The notes under the pieces were generated by a model. The model did not search any database and was not told where the DNA came from. It saw only the letters and a list, made by a program, of their open reading frames with translations. From the NCBI GenBank assembly GCA_964019135.1, contig OZ025248.1:67276119-67340118 (forward strand): 64,000 bases of DNA. Direction: 5' to 3'. Source of the stretch: Arenicola marina (lineage: Eukaryota; Annelida; Polychaeta; Arenicolidae). Both the position numbers and the translations under genes were made by a program. Positions 44,234 through 54,314 of the stretch are shown here, piece after piece. Every line of letters starts with the position of its first letter. The first letter of the stretch is position 1.

Positions 44234-45817
44234 TCAGAGTCCAACGGACTCTGGGCTGACACCCAAAAGAGGAACAGGCAAAGCAAAGCGTGGGAGGTCA
44301 GATGCGGGAAAGGAGGCTCCGATCACCGACCATCCTAGACGGAAGTTTAGGGGCAATAGCCCGGCGGGTAGTGGCGTGGGGCATGACCTCATACCGTGCC
44401 TCTGTAACAGTTGAGGGCTGGCCCGCCCACGTGAGATTGCGTCGGCCAGGATGTTGGTGTGGCCAGGTATATGAACAGCCTTGAACTTGGTATTATTTGT
44501 GAGGCAGGCGAGTATGAATGGGCGTAGGATAGCCATGATGTGAATGTCCTTAGAGGTTTGTTTGTTGATAATCTGTGTTACTGCCATGTTGTCACAGAAA
44601 AAAGTGACGTGTGAGTTTGCCATTTTGTGCCCAAATATGCGGGAAAGCAAGAAGATGGGGTAAAGTTCGAGTATTGCGATGTTGAGCTGGCTCCACGACG
44701 GCGGCCAGGTCCCTTCTATCCAAAAGGATCCAAATGTGCCACCATAGCCCTTAGTGGAAGCGTCGGAATACAGGTTAAGCTGATGGGAATGGGCTTGGGA
44801 TGGGTTTGAGATGACCGTAATATCGTTATAATCACGAAGGAACTGTAGCCACATGTGGAGATCTTGTTTTGACTCCCTGGTGAGTCGAACGTAGTGTGTC
44901 GGTTTGGTGATGCCTTTTGTGAGGTCAATGAGGCGTCTGATGAAGGGTCTCCCGGGGCGGACTACCGATGTTGCAAAGTGTAGCGAACCTATGAGTGATT
45001 GCAAGTCTAAGAGTGTGATTTTTGTGCAGGACAAATGTTTAAGAAGGAGTGATTCATATCTGCACAGTTTGTCTCGAGGCAATCGAGCCATAAGTTGAGC
45101 CGTGTCTAGTTCGATGCCTAGGAAAGTGAGTATTTGTGAAGGGCCAACAGTTTTTTCCGGGGCTAGTGGTACGCCAATGCGGCTTGAGAACTGGCAGAAA
45201 GTATCAAGCTGTGCCTGACAACCTTGTGACGTAGAGTGGAGGAAGAGGAAATCGTCTAGTATCTTTGTGGAGTGATGGATAGCGAAATGGTTCTGTAGGA
45301 CCCATTGCATGGCATCTGAGAACTTCTCAAAGAGAGAACAGGCCGCCGCACATCCCATTGGCAGACATTTGTCATAATAGTACTGGCCTTGCCAACTGAA
45401 TCCCATGAGGTGGTACTGGGAAGGATGGAGCGGCAGGAGGCGGAAAGCGTTGCTGATGTCAGACTTAGCTATGTGTACCTGGTGTGCTTCATCGTAGATG
45501 GTTGGGATGTTATGTATGGCGTCTGACAAAGTTTGATAGTGTACTGTGGCTTCGTCTTTTGGTATGTTGTGATTAACCGCCCGGGAGTCGTAAGGGTAGG
45601 ACAGGTTATGTAACAAACGGTATTTGCCGGGGATTTGCTTTTCGCGAATGGCTAGAGGTGAAGACTTAAAGTTTGGAAAAGGGGGTTGCCGAAAAGGGCC
45701 AGCGATGCGGCCAGCTTGCAACTCTTGTTTCAGCTTGTCATCGACTGCCGATAGATTGAGGAGAGCGGACTGGGAGTTTCGCGACTCTAATGTGCACTCC
45801 TCACCCATGAAACCCAC
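44234..45817 (-). CDS. Reverse transcriptase / RNase H of the DIRS-like element
   Basis: 527 residues from the first Met; the frame is open a further 16 codons upstream (LELRQGFTHGF), which matches relatives, so the true start is earlier. RT motifs: LQAGRIAGPF, KYRLLHNLSYP, HIAKSDISNAFRLLPLHP, CLPMGCAAACSLFEKF and the catalytic ILDDFLF (LDD in place of the usual YxDD core). RNase H: LYSDASTKGYGGTFG, ELYPIFLL, FFCDNMAVTQIINKQ and HIPGHTNILADAISR, which contain the expected Asp, Glu, Asp and Asp/His residues. The frame is intact over its whole length, so this part decayed little. The C-terminal 60 residues after ADAISR are unusual and Pro/Leu-rich. Confidence 0.9.
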   Translation of the reverse strand: MGFMGEECTLESRNSQSALLNLSAVDDKLKQELQAGRIAGPFRQPPFPNFKSSPLAIREKQIPGKYRLLHNLSYPYDSRAVNHNIPKDEATVHYQTLSDAIHNIPTIYDEAHQVHIAKSDISNAFRLLPLHPSQYHLMGFSWQGQYYYDKCLPMGCAAACSLFEKFSDAMQWVLQNHFAIHHSTKILDDFLFLHSTSQGCQAQLDTFCQFSSRIGVPLAPEKTVGPSQILTFLGIELDTAQLMARLPRDKLCRYESLLLKHLSCTKITLLDLQSLIGSLHFATSVVRPGRPFIRRLIDLTKGITKPTHYVRLTRESKQDLHMWLQFLRDYNDITVISNPSQAHSHQLNLYSDASTKGYGGTFGSFWIEGTWPPSWSQLNIAILELYPIFLLSRIFGHKMANSHVTFFCDNMAVTQIINKQTSKDIHIMAILRPFILACLTNNTKFKAVHIPGHTNILADAISRGRASPQLLQRHGMRSCPTPLPAGLLPLNFRLGWSVIGASFPASDLPRFALPVPLLGVSPESVGL

Positions 45818-45893
45818 GATGAAGCCATGGGTGAACCCTTGTCTAAGCTCTAGCTTTTTGTTTTCCGGCTAGCCTTAGAGATATGGCATGAGC

Positions 45894-46879
45894 TTAGCGA
45901 TTTCGATTGGCGTTGGTAGGGTTGTTGAGTGGTCTGTTGTTTTGAGTGGGGTTGGAGTGGCAGTGGAAGATGGGGTGGGGTTTGCCACAGCGGTAGCAGG
46001 TGTGTTTGTAGGTGCATGAAGTGTTAGAGCAACGTTCCTCGCGGGTGTGAAAGGAGAAACAGAAACCTTTGGGGGCTTGGCTGTGGGAAGAGGTGGGTTT
46101 AGAGGGACGAAAATGCCTGGTTACAGGAGCCTGCATGTGGCCCATGTAGGGCAGGGGTCTGGTAGCGGTGGTCTGCATGCACGCCTGATGAAACAGGTCC
46201 TGTCTGACGGTAGACCAAGGACATCTGGTATACTCCCTGTCTAGACGGAAGTTAGTGTCGTACAGCTGCCAATTGTTCCCCTGTTCTGCCAGGTTCTTGA
46301 TGTCCCGGGCATATGTAAGGACGTCGTTGAGTTCAGCCGGATACTTAGCCACGTACACCGCAGTGAAGGTGTCCCAAGCGCGACCCCACTCTGCGATAGA
46401 CAGTGATCGCTGCTTGGGCTGGTTCAGTTGCAGGGTCGGGTTGTCAGCGTCCATTTCGACGGACAGCGAGTAACAGCGTGCCTGGTTTGGACGCAGCAGT
46501 TCAGAGAGTTCGATGTACTTGTGGGTCCAAATCTTCTGTTTGATCTTGAGTGGAACGTTCTGCCCTATAGGGGCTCCCACTGCGACATTGGGCCTGGGCC
46601 GTGCCGGTTCAAGGTCGACGGAGGCGAGGAGGGGTAAGTGCCCCCCCCATGACGTCATCGACGTTGTCTGCTAGCTCCTGTAGCTCTGGGTCGGCCGGGC
46701 CGCAGTCCCCTGTTGATGTCGCTGCGGGTGGCGGGTCGGTGGGTTGTTGGTGTGACGTGGTGGCCACGTTTGTGGCCAGCAGCTCCGCGACGTGTTTCAT
46801 GCAAGTCTGCATCTGGGCCATAAGCCCTGTAGTCTCCTCCACAGCCCCCCGCTGCGTGGCCAGCTCACTCAGATTGGGT
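45894..46879 (-). pseudogene. Gag-like ORF of the DIRS-like element, main part
   Basis: Two overlapping frames together carry a Gag: the first ends 46609 after ELADNVDDVMGG, the second runs 46658-45894. They change at a run of eight C at 46641-46648, so a one-base slip in the homopolymer is the likely cause. The product contains a central helical region (YIELSELLRPNQ, SIAEWGRAWDTFTAVYVAKYP) and ends in a Cys/His cluster, CFSFHTREERCSNTSCTYKH followed by CYRCGKPHPIFHC, typical of DIRS Gag. Upstream it is cut by the insertion at 46880. Confidence 0.8.
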
Positions 46880-47061
46880 CTGTAAACGGCTAAATTCACT
46901 GTACGGAATTCCGTACAGTGACGTCACAAAAATCCCATCAGCCTCCGCGGCATCTCACCAACCAAGATGGCGAGAGCAAGTGGTCGACATAACCATTCCG
47001 CTGCCAAGCTGTGTCGTGCATGGCGTAAGAACACATTAATGCGTTATTACACTACACGATA

Positions 47062-47674
47062 AAGGTAAAACAAGACAGTTTTGATGTTTTGGTATCACTT
47101 TTTGATCATGACAAGACATAGTTTCTTCATTTTTTGGAACTTTGCAGTCAGCTTCATCGGTGATTTATTGGCGCAGGTACCAACCCGGCAAAAATCTGTC
47201 GGAAAGTCGCTGAGCCTAAGGGACGGGTCATTTGATCCCAAGGGCGAGAGGGGGCGATGGTTGTGTTTCACTTTAAACTTGATATCTAGAAGTCGATCTA
47301 CTTTTGCATGCAAAGAGTTGTAATGTCCAAAATTTAGATGTCTAAAATCTAGTCACAGCTATATAGGCACTGTAAAGCGACGGAAAGAGGGGAAATGGGG
47401 GGAAATGGGGTGGCCCCGTTGCATGACCCCCCCCCCCACCCCCCCCTGGCTATTCCGCTGTGGGCCGCGCCGGAGCGGGCTCTCTCGTCTCCGTATCGTG
47501 CGAGGCCTCCAAGTCAGAGAGACTCGTTTCAGGACTAGGGGCGAGGGAGGGGGTGGGGGTGCGACTATGTGGCCCAATACCGCCCGCCCCTCCCTCTGTC
47601 ACTTTACGATGCCCGTGAATTTAGATATCTGTATTTTTTAACTGCAAAACTATTTAAAAACGGCATTAAATCAG
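47062..47674. other. Element D, left interior
   Basis: After the 31-codon leader stop no further frame is convincing on either strand. A poly(C) tract occurs at about 47430-47446. Confidence 0.35.
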
Positions 47675-47853
47675 TCGGGGGCGGATCTAGGAATTTGGAA
47701 AGGGGAGGGGGGTGCTCTCTAAAAACTTGCGGCCGGGGTGGGGGGGGGGGTACTCGAAGAACCCGACTTTGACTGTGTATGTTCAAGTTCCCATCGGAGG
47801 GGGTGGGGGGAGTGGTTTCAACCCCCCTGACCCCACCTCTAGTTCCGCCCCTG
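47675..47853. mobile_element. Family E MITE nested inside element D
   Basis: Ends GGGGGCGGATCTAGG (47677) and CCTCTAGTTCCGCCCCTGAT (right) are diverged versions of the 14738-15012 termini. The interior has the same G-rich then CCCCCCTGACCCC layout. About 180 bp. Confidence 0.7.
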
Positions 47854-49339
47854 ATCTTAGCAGTATCTTCCTGTTGGAAGTTGGAATTAATGTGGTGAAA
47901 AATTTCTTCTATCACTATATACATGTATAATATATATATCATAATAATATCTGTCCTGCTAAAAGCCTTACCTGGCTCTAAGGTCACATGGTGTTGTTAC
48001 ATCACGGCATACATGCTGCTTAGAGGGAGGCCTAATAAGCTTACAAACATGCCCCCCACCCTACCTCCTGCAATCAAATGGTATGCCCCTTTTACAGCTA
48101 TAATGGGTCACCTGTTTTTTTTTTAAACATTGGTCATGTAAACTTTGATTGTTCAGCAACATTTAGGTCATAAAGATCAATATAAAATTATCTGCATCAA
48201 CCCATTAAATGAATATTTTACTTTTATTAAGTATCATTATAAGTATTATCATAGATTATGTATCATCATAATCATAAGCCTGTCATATTATATTTTTTTG
48301 CACATTATTACGTTTAAAAGTAATCAATAAACATTTTACTGTATCACTCCTCTCACATGCTGCGTCTTATAGTGAAAAGCTTTTTTTTGTTAGGTGATTT
48401 TATCTTTTAGTGAAATAGAAATTTGTATTATGTTATTTGGTGAAAGTTATAGGTTTTGATTAGAGAAAAAAGCTATTATAGTTCTATAGCGCATAAAATT
48501 ACAGATTCATTAACAGTTTTGTACATGTTTATGCAGGCTTCTCTTCACTTAGAAAAAGAATCTAGGGAGTTAACATTTCATGGTCACACACATTCATAAT
48601 AATTAAGTTAAGTCTACCAGATATTAACTTAAGCCTCAAATATCAAATAAATCATCAACAGGAAATTTTAAGTACTATATACCGGTATTGGCTTCAAAGA
48701 CTAAAAATTCTAATAAAATAAAACAGATTATAAATTTCTTTTTATAACAGTTATAACTGTAACTACATATATACATAAAGATGAGACTGCCTGAGAACAT
48801 TATTGGATAGTTTTGCAGCAAAAAAAGTGTGCTGCACGTATAACATGGAATATATCTGTTCCCCTGGGAATACTGGTAATTAGAAAGGTATTTTGTGCTG
48901 CAGCAATTCCTCTTGAAGTTTCAGGGGTTCAGGAGATTTATATGTGTGCGTGAAGAAAAAAATTATATTAACAAAACATCAGCCAAATTCGATTAAAGGA
49001 TGACAAACACATTTTATTGAAAGCATTAATAAGTATTATTTCATGAAACTAAATGAAAAACATTTCGTCTAATTATTCTTAGGTAGCATTGATGTAAATC
49101 AACAATGGCTACCAAGTTTTCATAATGACCCAGCTCATAATTCTAAAAAATCCCTGGCTTATTTCATTTCAAAATCTTGCATTAGCATGCATTCGAACTG
49201 TGCTTCACTGTGATAGTCATGAAACAGCATCCCGTGATGGCTCCAGATGTGGTGTCCTGGTCTTGACAAAGCACCATTCTCGCAAGTTTAACCTCTCACG
49301 AAACAGTAACACTGAAGGGTTAACATGAGTTGGTTCTTC

Positions 49340-50320
49340 TCCATGTGTTCAATAGTCCAGTGCCTCAACCAGCCTCTTGACAATATGCTGTGAATATAAA
49401 AGTAACTTTTATATATTAGGGGTTTCACAGATTGATCACAAATTTGATACATGATTATATGTAATAAGGTACTGGGCCAAGCTCTCATCATGGGAGTTTT
49501 GGAGATGCAGTGTATGACTAAACAAAGGTATCTAAGTAGAGCAGACAACTATGTACAATTCTCTCAGACAAAGTAAATTACCCAGGTGAAAAAAGTAATA
49601 CTTGCTGCTTAACACTTGATCACCTGAGTTTACTATACAGAGCCATAATCTGCTCATATGGCTCATATGTCATATTGCTCAGTCAGTTGCTTAAACATCA
49701 TGCTTAATTGTACTTCACATAAACAACAATAATAACATGTTCTATACACTTCACTCATGTAGTTATGTGCATGTCATGTACATATGAAGTCCTTACACAG
49801 AGACTATACCAGAAATAGATTATAACACTACCGAATTTAGATAAGAATTAAGGAATAAACATGATTATTTAAGGCTAAAACCCTTCAAGTAATAAATAAC
49901 AGGAATATATAAATATCCACACCTATTCTAAATGCCTCAATAGCATTTGGCAAATGAATATTGTCTGGAGGTCTGCAAATATCTGCAGCATAGCTCTTCA
50001 TGCATCTAAAAGACAAAAACACAGATAAGTTTATTAAATTGTTGCAATAATTTTATGATTGTTGGGGATGGTGGGGAGAGGTAAAATCATATGCTGGCCC
50101 TTTTATATTGACACACCACTGATATTACAGCTGCATAAAAAACATCATTAATTTAAAATGCAAAATTTGGCACAAATTAATCAAAGGCATTTAATTGCAT
50201 CTGTATACCTAATGAAGCTAGCTTATATACTCATAATCATATGTAATGAAAACATAAAGAATTAAATATAACTGAAATTTACCTGCAATTTCCAGCATAG
50301 ATGTTACTTCTGCCAGCTTA
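49340..50320 (-). CDS. Candidate spliced reading frame in element D
   Basis: Three splice-bounded pieces line up on the minus strand. One ends at donor TTGCAG|GTAAAT (50283/50282) with frame AGRSNIYAGNCR. The next is 50005-49923 between TGTCTTTTAG and G|GTGTGG, with frame CMKSYAADICRPPDNIHLPN AIEAFRI (shown in two parts). The last opens after TATTCACAG at 49387 and stops within 10-15 codons in either plausible frame (HIVKRLVEALDY or AYCQEAG). The phase-2 join between the first two is exact. The 5' exon was not found, although an ATG at 50660 under CCAAT boxes is a candidate leader. I do not recognise the protein. Confidence 0.35.
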
Positions 50321-50606
50321 TTTCTTCGCTGGTGTATAACCGAATTGACAGTGACACCACTGTCATTTCTCTTGGGCGGTCACTGAAGGCATCAGCTGAT
50401 CAGTCCCCCCCCCCACCTCCCCCCCCCGCTGAACTGGAAAGTAAACATTCTCGATTTTCGCGAAACGTCCGCCTGGTCAGAGGTTTCTTCCACGTATTTC
50501 CGCCTACAATCACATTATTTTTTTCCTAAATAGCCATGCGTCTGCTTTTCTTTCCTGGTTGTTTCGTTTATATGCGTTAAAAGTATTTTAGGAGCAAGTT
50601 TAAATC

Positions 50607-50660
50607 TTATTTCAGCCAAAACTCTTTCACTTTCTTCGAAACTTTGTCAAGGGCGGCCAT
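50607..50660 (-). other. Short leader frame at the right end of element D
   Basis: ATGGCCGCC start with good context, reading MAALDKVSKKVKEFWLK and a stop. CCAAT boxes at 50691-50695 and 50727-50731 lie 31-73 bp upstream. It may be a first exon or upstream ORF of the candidate minus-strand transcript. Confidence 0.3.
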
Positions 50661-50761
50661 GATGCACCCGCTGAGCTAAAGTTAGCACAGCCAATGAGAA
50701 TATTCGAAACAGGCAGAGTGCGTTGACCAATCCCTGCCAACCTTAGATTAGCCGTTTACAG

Positions 50762-51038
50762 CCTCACATGGAGCGAGCGGAGGTGGGGCTGTGGAAGAGC
50801 CTGTAAGCCCTGCCGCCTGTTCCAGGACGTCATGGCGGGGCTGCGGCTGACTGGTGGCTGGTCCGCTGGGCGTGGGATGCTGGGGGACCGCGTTGGCAGT
50901 GCCTTGGCCGACTAGACCTTCTGTTGAGAGATCTGGGGCTGCTGGCTGCTGGATGGTCCGTGGTGTTTTGGCAGGGGCCTTCTTGGTCGTGGAGGCCTGA
51001 CGCTTTCTTGGAGAGGAAGGCTTCTTCGGCTTAGGCAT
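50762..51038 (-). pseudogene. Gag N-terminus of the DIRS-like element
   Basis: Starts MPKPKKPSSPRKRQASTTKK, very basic, followed by a Pro/Gln/Ala-rich linker ending LAPCEA, where element D interrupts it. CTTGTCTTCACAG just upstream resembles an acceptor, so the ATG at 51038 is preferred over the longer frame from 51143. The continuation is at 46879 downward. Confidence 0.7.
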
Positions 51039-51239
51039 GGCGGTTGGCTGTGAAGACAAGAACTGACACGACCATGGCATGTAAGCTAGGCAATTATGCA
51101 ACAGTAAAGTTAAACTATATGCATAAGACAGTGATGTGATCACTGGTAACAGAAATCTAATGCAGCTAATGTTAGGGGAAACTAAGATAGGCGTAAACGT
51201 CAGAGGTGACTAGACAATTAGCTACCTCGCCTCTGCTAA

Positions 51240-52370
51240 GGTATTGTGACTGAAGCCACAGGGGACTCTGTCACCCAATCGAGGCAGAAGTCTCAAGTTT
51301 AAAGACTGCCCAAAAAAGTACTGCTGAAACCAAGTAGATTAATTGACTCTGCTATGGGTATGATGACTGAAGCCACCGGGGCCTCTGTAACCCATCAAGG
51401 CTGAAGTCTCATGTTGAAGGACTGCCCCAAAAAGTAGTGCTGAAGCCAATTAAATACATTGCCTCGGCGAAGGGTATTATGACTGAAGCCCACAGGGGCT
51501 CTGTCACCCCTCGAGGCTGAAGTCTCATGTTTGAAGACTCTGCCCCAAAAAGGTAGTGCTGAAACCAATTAGATACATTGACTCTGCGAAGGGTATTATG
51601 ACTGAAGCTCACAGGGGCTCTGTCACCCCTCGAGGCTGAAGTCTTTTTGAAGACACTGCCCCAAAAAGGTAGTGCTGAAGCCAATTAGATACATTGACTC
51701 TGCTATGGGTATAAGACTGAAGCCACAGGGGGCTCTGTCACCCATCGAGGCTGAAGTCTCACATTTGAAGACTCTGCCGCAAAGAGGTAGTGCTGAAGCC
51801 AATTAGAGACATTGACTCTGCTATGGGTGTTAAAACTGAAGCCACAGGGGCTCTGTCACCCATCGAGGCTAAAGTCTCCTGTTAGAAGACTCTGCTTCAA
51901 AAAGTAGTGCTGAAGCCAATTAGGTACATTGACTCTGCTATGGGTATAAGACTGAAGCCACAGGGGGCTCTGTCACCCATCGAGGCTGAAGTCTCGCATT
52001 TGAAGACTCTGCCGCAAAGAGGTAGTGCTGAAGCCAATTAGAGACATTGACTCTGCTATGGGTGTTAAGACTGAAGCCACAGGGGCTCTGTCACCCATCG
52101 AGGCTAAAGTCTCCTGTTAGAAGACTCTGCTCCAAAAAGTAGTGCTGAAGCCAATTAGGTACATTGACTCTGCTATGGGTATAAGACTGAAGCCACAGGG
52201 GGCTCTGTGACCGATCGAGGCTGAAGTCTCATGCTTGAAGACTGTGCCCCAAAAAGTAGTGCTGAAGCCAAATAGATATATTGACTCTGCTGAGGGTATT
52301 ATGATGGAAGTCACAGGTGACTCCGTCACTCATCGAGGCTGAAGTCTCATGTTAAAGACTGCCCCAGAAT
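51240..52370. repeat. 117-bp tandem array, about ten copies, upstream of the DIRS-like gag
   Basis: Units contain CTGAAGCCACAGGGGCTCTG, TCACCCATCGAGGCTGAAGT and AGTAGTGCTGAAGCCAATTA. Starts fall near 51252, 51369, 51485, 51604, 51719, 51837, 51953, 52074 and 52190, a 115-121 bp period. Some neighbours are nearly identical (51719 and 51953; 51837 and 52074), showing two-unit expansion. Its position suggests a 5' UTR or promoter array of the retrotransposon. Confidence 0.9.
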
Positions 52371-52805
52371 AATAATGCTGTTACCGTGCAGACAAATACG
52401 GTTTATCAGGTGTAGCAACCGTCAGGTTGTCCTAAGCGCACAGAAGAAAGCATACAGCTGTATAGCTTTGTAATAATAGAGAAGTGAGCGTAACAGCTGG
52501 GGTCACATAAAAACAAAAAGTTGTAAACATACTATGTGTATCAGTGGGTACTGATTATAAACTCCCGCAAAAAAAGGGGGGGGGGGTGGGGGGGGGGAAA
52601 TGTGAAAACGTAAACGGAATAACAGGAAAACGCAGGCAGAAACAAGAAACGAAGAATCCGAGCGGGGGTCAAGCGGCATAGTGCGAAACAAGGATTCCCC
52701 GTACACAGCCGTAGGCGAGAGATCATCACTAGCAGGCCGGTGACCGCAAAGCGGTGCCGCATGCGAGAGCCATTTAATAAGTACCAAGAGAGCCTGACGC
52801 AGGGG
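52371..52805. other. Intergenic stretch, no gene seen
   Basis: Contains a G-rich run near 52576-52599. Short frames on the minus strand are artefacts of that run. Confidence 0.35.
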
Positions 52806-53329
52806 TATGGCGGGCCATCCTATCTTTTATTCTCTAATTCTTGATATCAAGAAATCAATTCTTGATATCAACAATTCAATTCTTGATATCAACAATTCAA
52901 TTCTTGATATCAACAATTCAATTCTTGATATCAACAATTCAATTCTTGATACCAACAATTCAATTCTTGATATCAACAATTCAATTCTTGATATCAAGAA
53001 TTCGCATGAGTGCACACGGCCTTGATGAAAAAACGAAGACTCCCTTGTATGGCGGGCCATACTATGAGGCGCCGTAGATCAAGATTTCTTGATATCAAGA
53101 AATGGTACACTAATTCTTGATATCAAGAATTGATGTGTTGATATCAAGAATTGAATTGTTGATATCAAGAATTGAATTGTTGATATCAAGAATTGAATTG
53201 TTGATATCAAGAATTGAATTGTTGATATCAAGAATTGAATTTTTGATATCAAGAATTGAATTGTTGATATCAAGAATTGATTTCTTGATATCAAGAATTA
53301 GAGAATAAAAGATAGGATGGCCCGCCATA
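52806..53329. repeat. Long hairpin built of two inverted arrays of a 23-bp repeat
   Basis: Left arm 52806-53003: TATGGCGGGCCATCCTATC, then units of ATTCTTGATATCAACAATTCA (23-bp period with TA variation). Right arm 53079-53329 is the reverse complement with one or two more units and the same outer border GATAGGATGGCCCGCCATA. The 75-bp loop contains another TATGGCGGGCCATA. Each unit has a GATATC (EcoRV) palindrome. Transcribed RNA would form a stem of about 200 bp. Both strands give the same ILDINNS-type open frame, which is not evidence of coding. Confidence 0.93.
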
Positions 53330-54203
53330 CAGGGGCCTAACGCTGGGCGGCACTGGCTGTCAAAGCCGGCGCGGAGTCTCAAAGCCGCGCCACACACCGC
53401 TTGGTGAGTCACAGTCCCAGCGGCCCGGCCGAGCCCGCCTGTGGGGCGTGGCAGCCCGGCGCCCCGAGGCTAGAAAACGGGGACACGGCTAGCGCCGCAC
53501 GGCGCGTGGCAAGATATGTTAAGTAGGAGGGTGTGACTGTGACCGGATTCTGGATCATAGAGATTGAACAAAAGCTGAAGTGCGCAAAGAGAGCTGCGCT
53601 ATCAAATAAAAATATATCTTTGATAGATATAATAACTAGGCTCGGAGTGAGCCTTAACAGTTTTCAACAAAATTTAAGTCGTTGTAAGAAATTGCGAATA
53701 ATTTGAAGGAGACGCCAGCCACATGATGGCACAGGCGGAGAAACTGGGCACGCCCCTTTCAAAACAAAGAGAGGTTGTTTCTTGAGCGTGCTGCCTTCGA
53801 AAGTAATGATCAAGAAAATGGAGGTCTGAGGTCTAGGCCAATTGGAGGAGGTGACGCGGTGTTGTGGCCGCGCGCGCAACTCCGCCCACCAGAGCGCACC
53901 CGGCCTGGTACAGGGCATCGGGATCAGTCGGTATTTTTTCCCGCGGCTCAAAGCATGGGGAGCGCCCATTAATTCAATCGGTTCTTGTTTACCTTCAACA
54001 AATGGAATTATTTTCAAGTAATTCTGTATATCCTTTATTATTCTGCAAATGCAGCCGTCTTTAGGGTCGCCTAGAGGTGATGACAGATTGACCACAGACA
54101 CAGAAGGTCAACGGGCGGGGTGGGGGCTCAACATATCCAGGCTGGAGTGGTGAAGAGACCAGACTCCACTTGCGGCGCTAGGCTATACTTAGGAGTCATG
54201 CAA
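53330..54203. other. Intergenic stretch, GC-rich at its start
   Basis: 53340-53520 is GC-rich; the rest is mixed. A 145-residue minus-strand frame (54101-53664) has no recognised domain or splice support. Confidence 0.35.
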
Positions 54204-54314
54204 ATCAGTGGAGGGGGGACGGCGAGAGCGGGGAAGGGGGGGGGGGGTGCTGCCCCCAAAGCGTATACATTCGACACGCTGTGAGGCCCCCTACGCCCCC
54301 CACCCTCCACTGAT
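54204..54314. mobile_element. 111-bp foldback element
   Basis: ATCAGTGGAGGG at the left end is matched by CCCTCCACTGAT at the right end. The interior is a G run followed by C-rich DNA, as in family E, but the termini differ. Confidence 0.6.

Larger units (their letters stand above)
46880..50761. mobile_element. 3.88-kb insertion element (D) inside the DIRS-like gag
   Basis: A 14-bp perfect inverted repeat marks its ends: CTGTAAACGGCTAA (46880-46893) and TTAGCCGTTTACAG (50748-50761). Gag coding sequence lies on both sides. No clear target duplication is visible. Near the left end is a palindrome ACTGTACGGAATTCCGTACAGT (46899-46919, described here without further sequence) and a + strand leader at 46967-47062 (MARASGRHNHSAAKLCRAW) homologous to family C. 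The right end has two CCAAT boxes (50691, 50727) ahead of a minus-strand ATG at 50660. The interior 47.9-50.3 kb is much more AT-rich than the surroundings. No transposase was recognised. Confidence 0.8.
43806..52370 (-). mobile_element. DIRS-like retrotransposon, broken
   Basis: Reading on the minus strand: a tandem array (51240-52370), the gag N-terminus (51038-50762), a 3.9-kb insertion, the rest of gag (46879-45894), reverse transcriptase/RNase H (about 45865-44234) and a 3' tail with a minus-strand AATAAA at 43835-43830. The RT type and the gag Cys/His cluster match DIRS-group elements. No tyrosine recombinase was found, so the element is either truncated or a non-autonomous derivative. 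Exact termini and inverted repeats were not identified. Confidence 0.75.

Noticed and set aside
52806..53329. Long open frames on both strands (ILDINNS repeats)
   Set aside because: Both arms read the same because of the inverted repeat and stop-free unit; no start context or domain.
53664..54101. 145-residue minus-strand frame
   Set aside because: No similarity recognised and the frame has no splice-compatible ends; may be chance.
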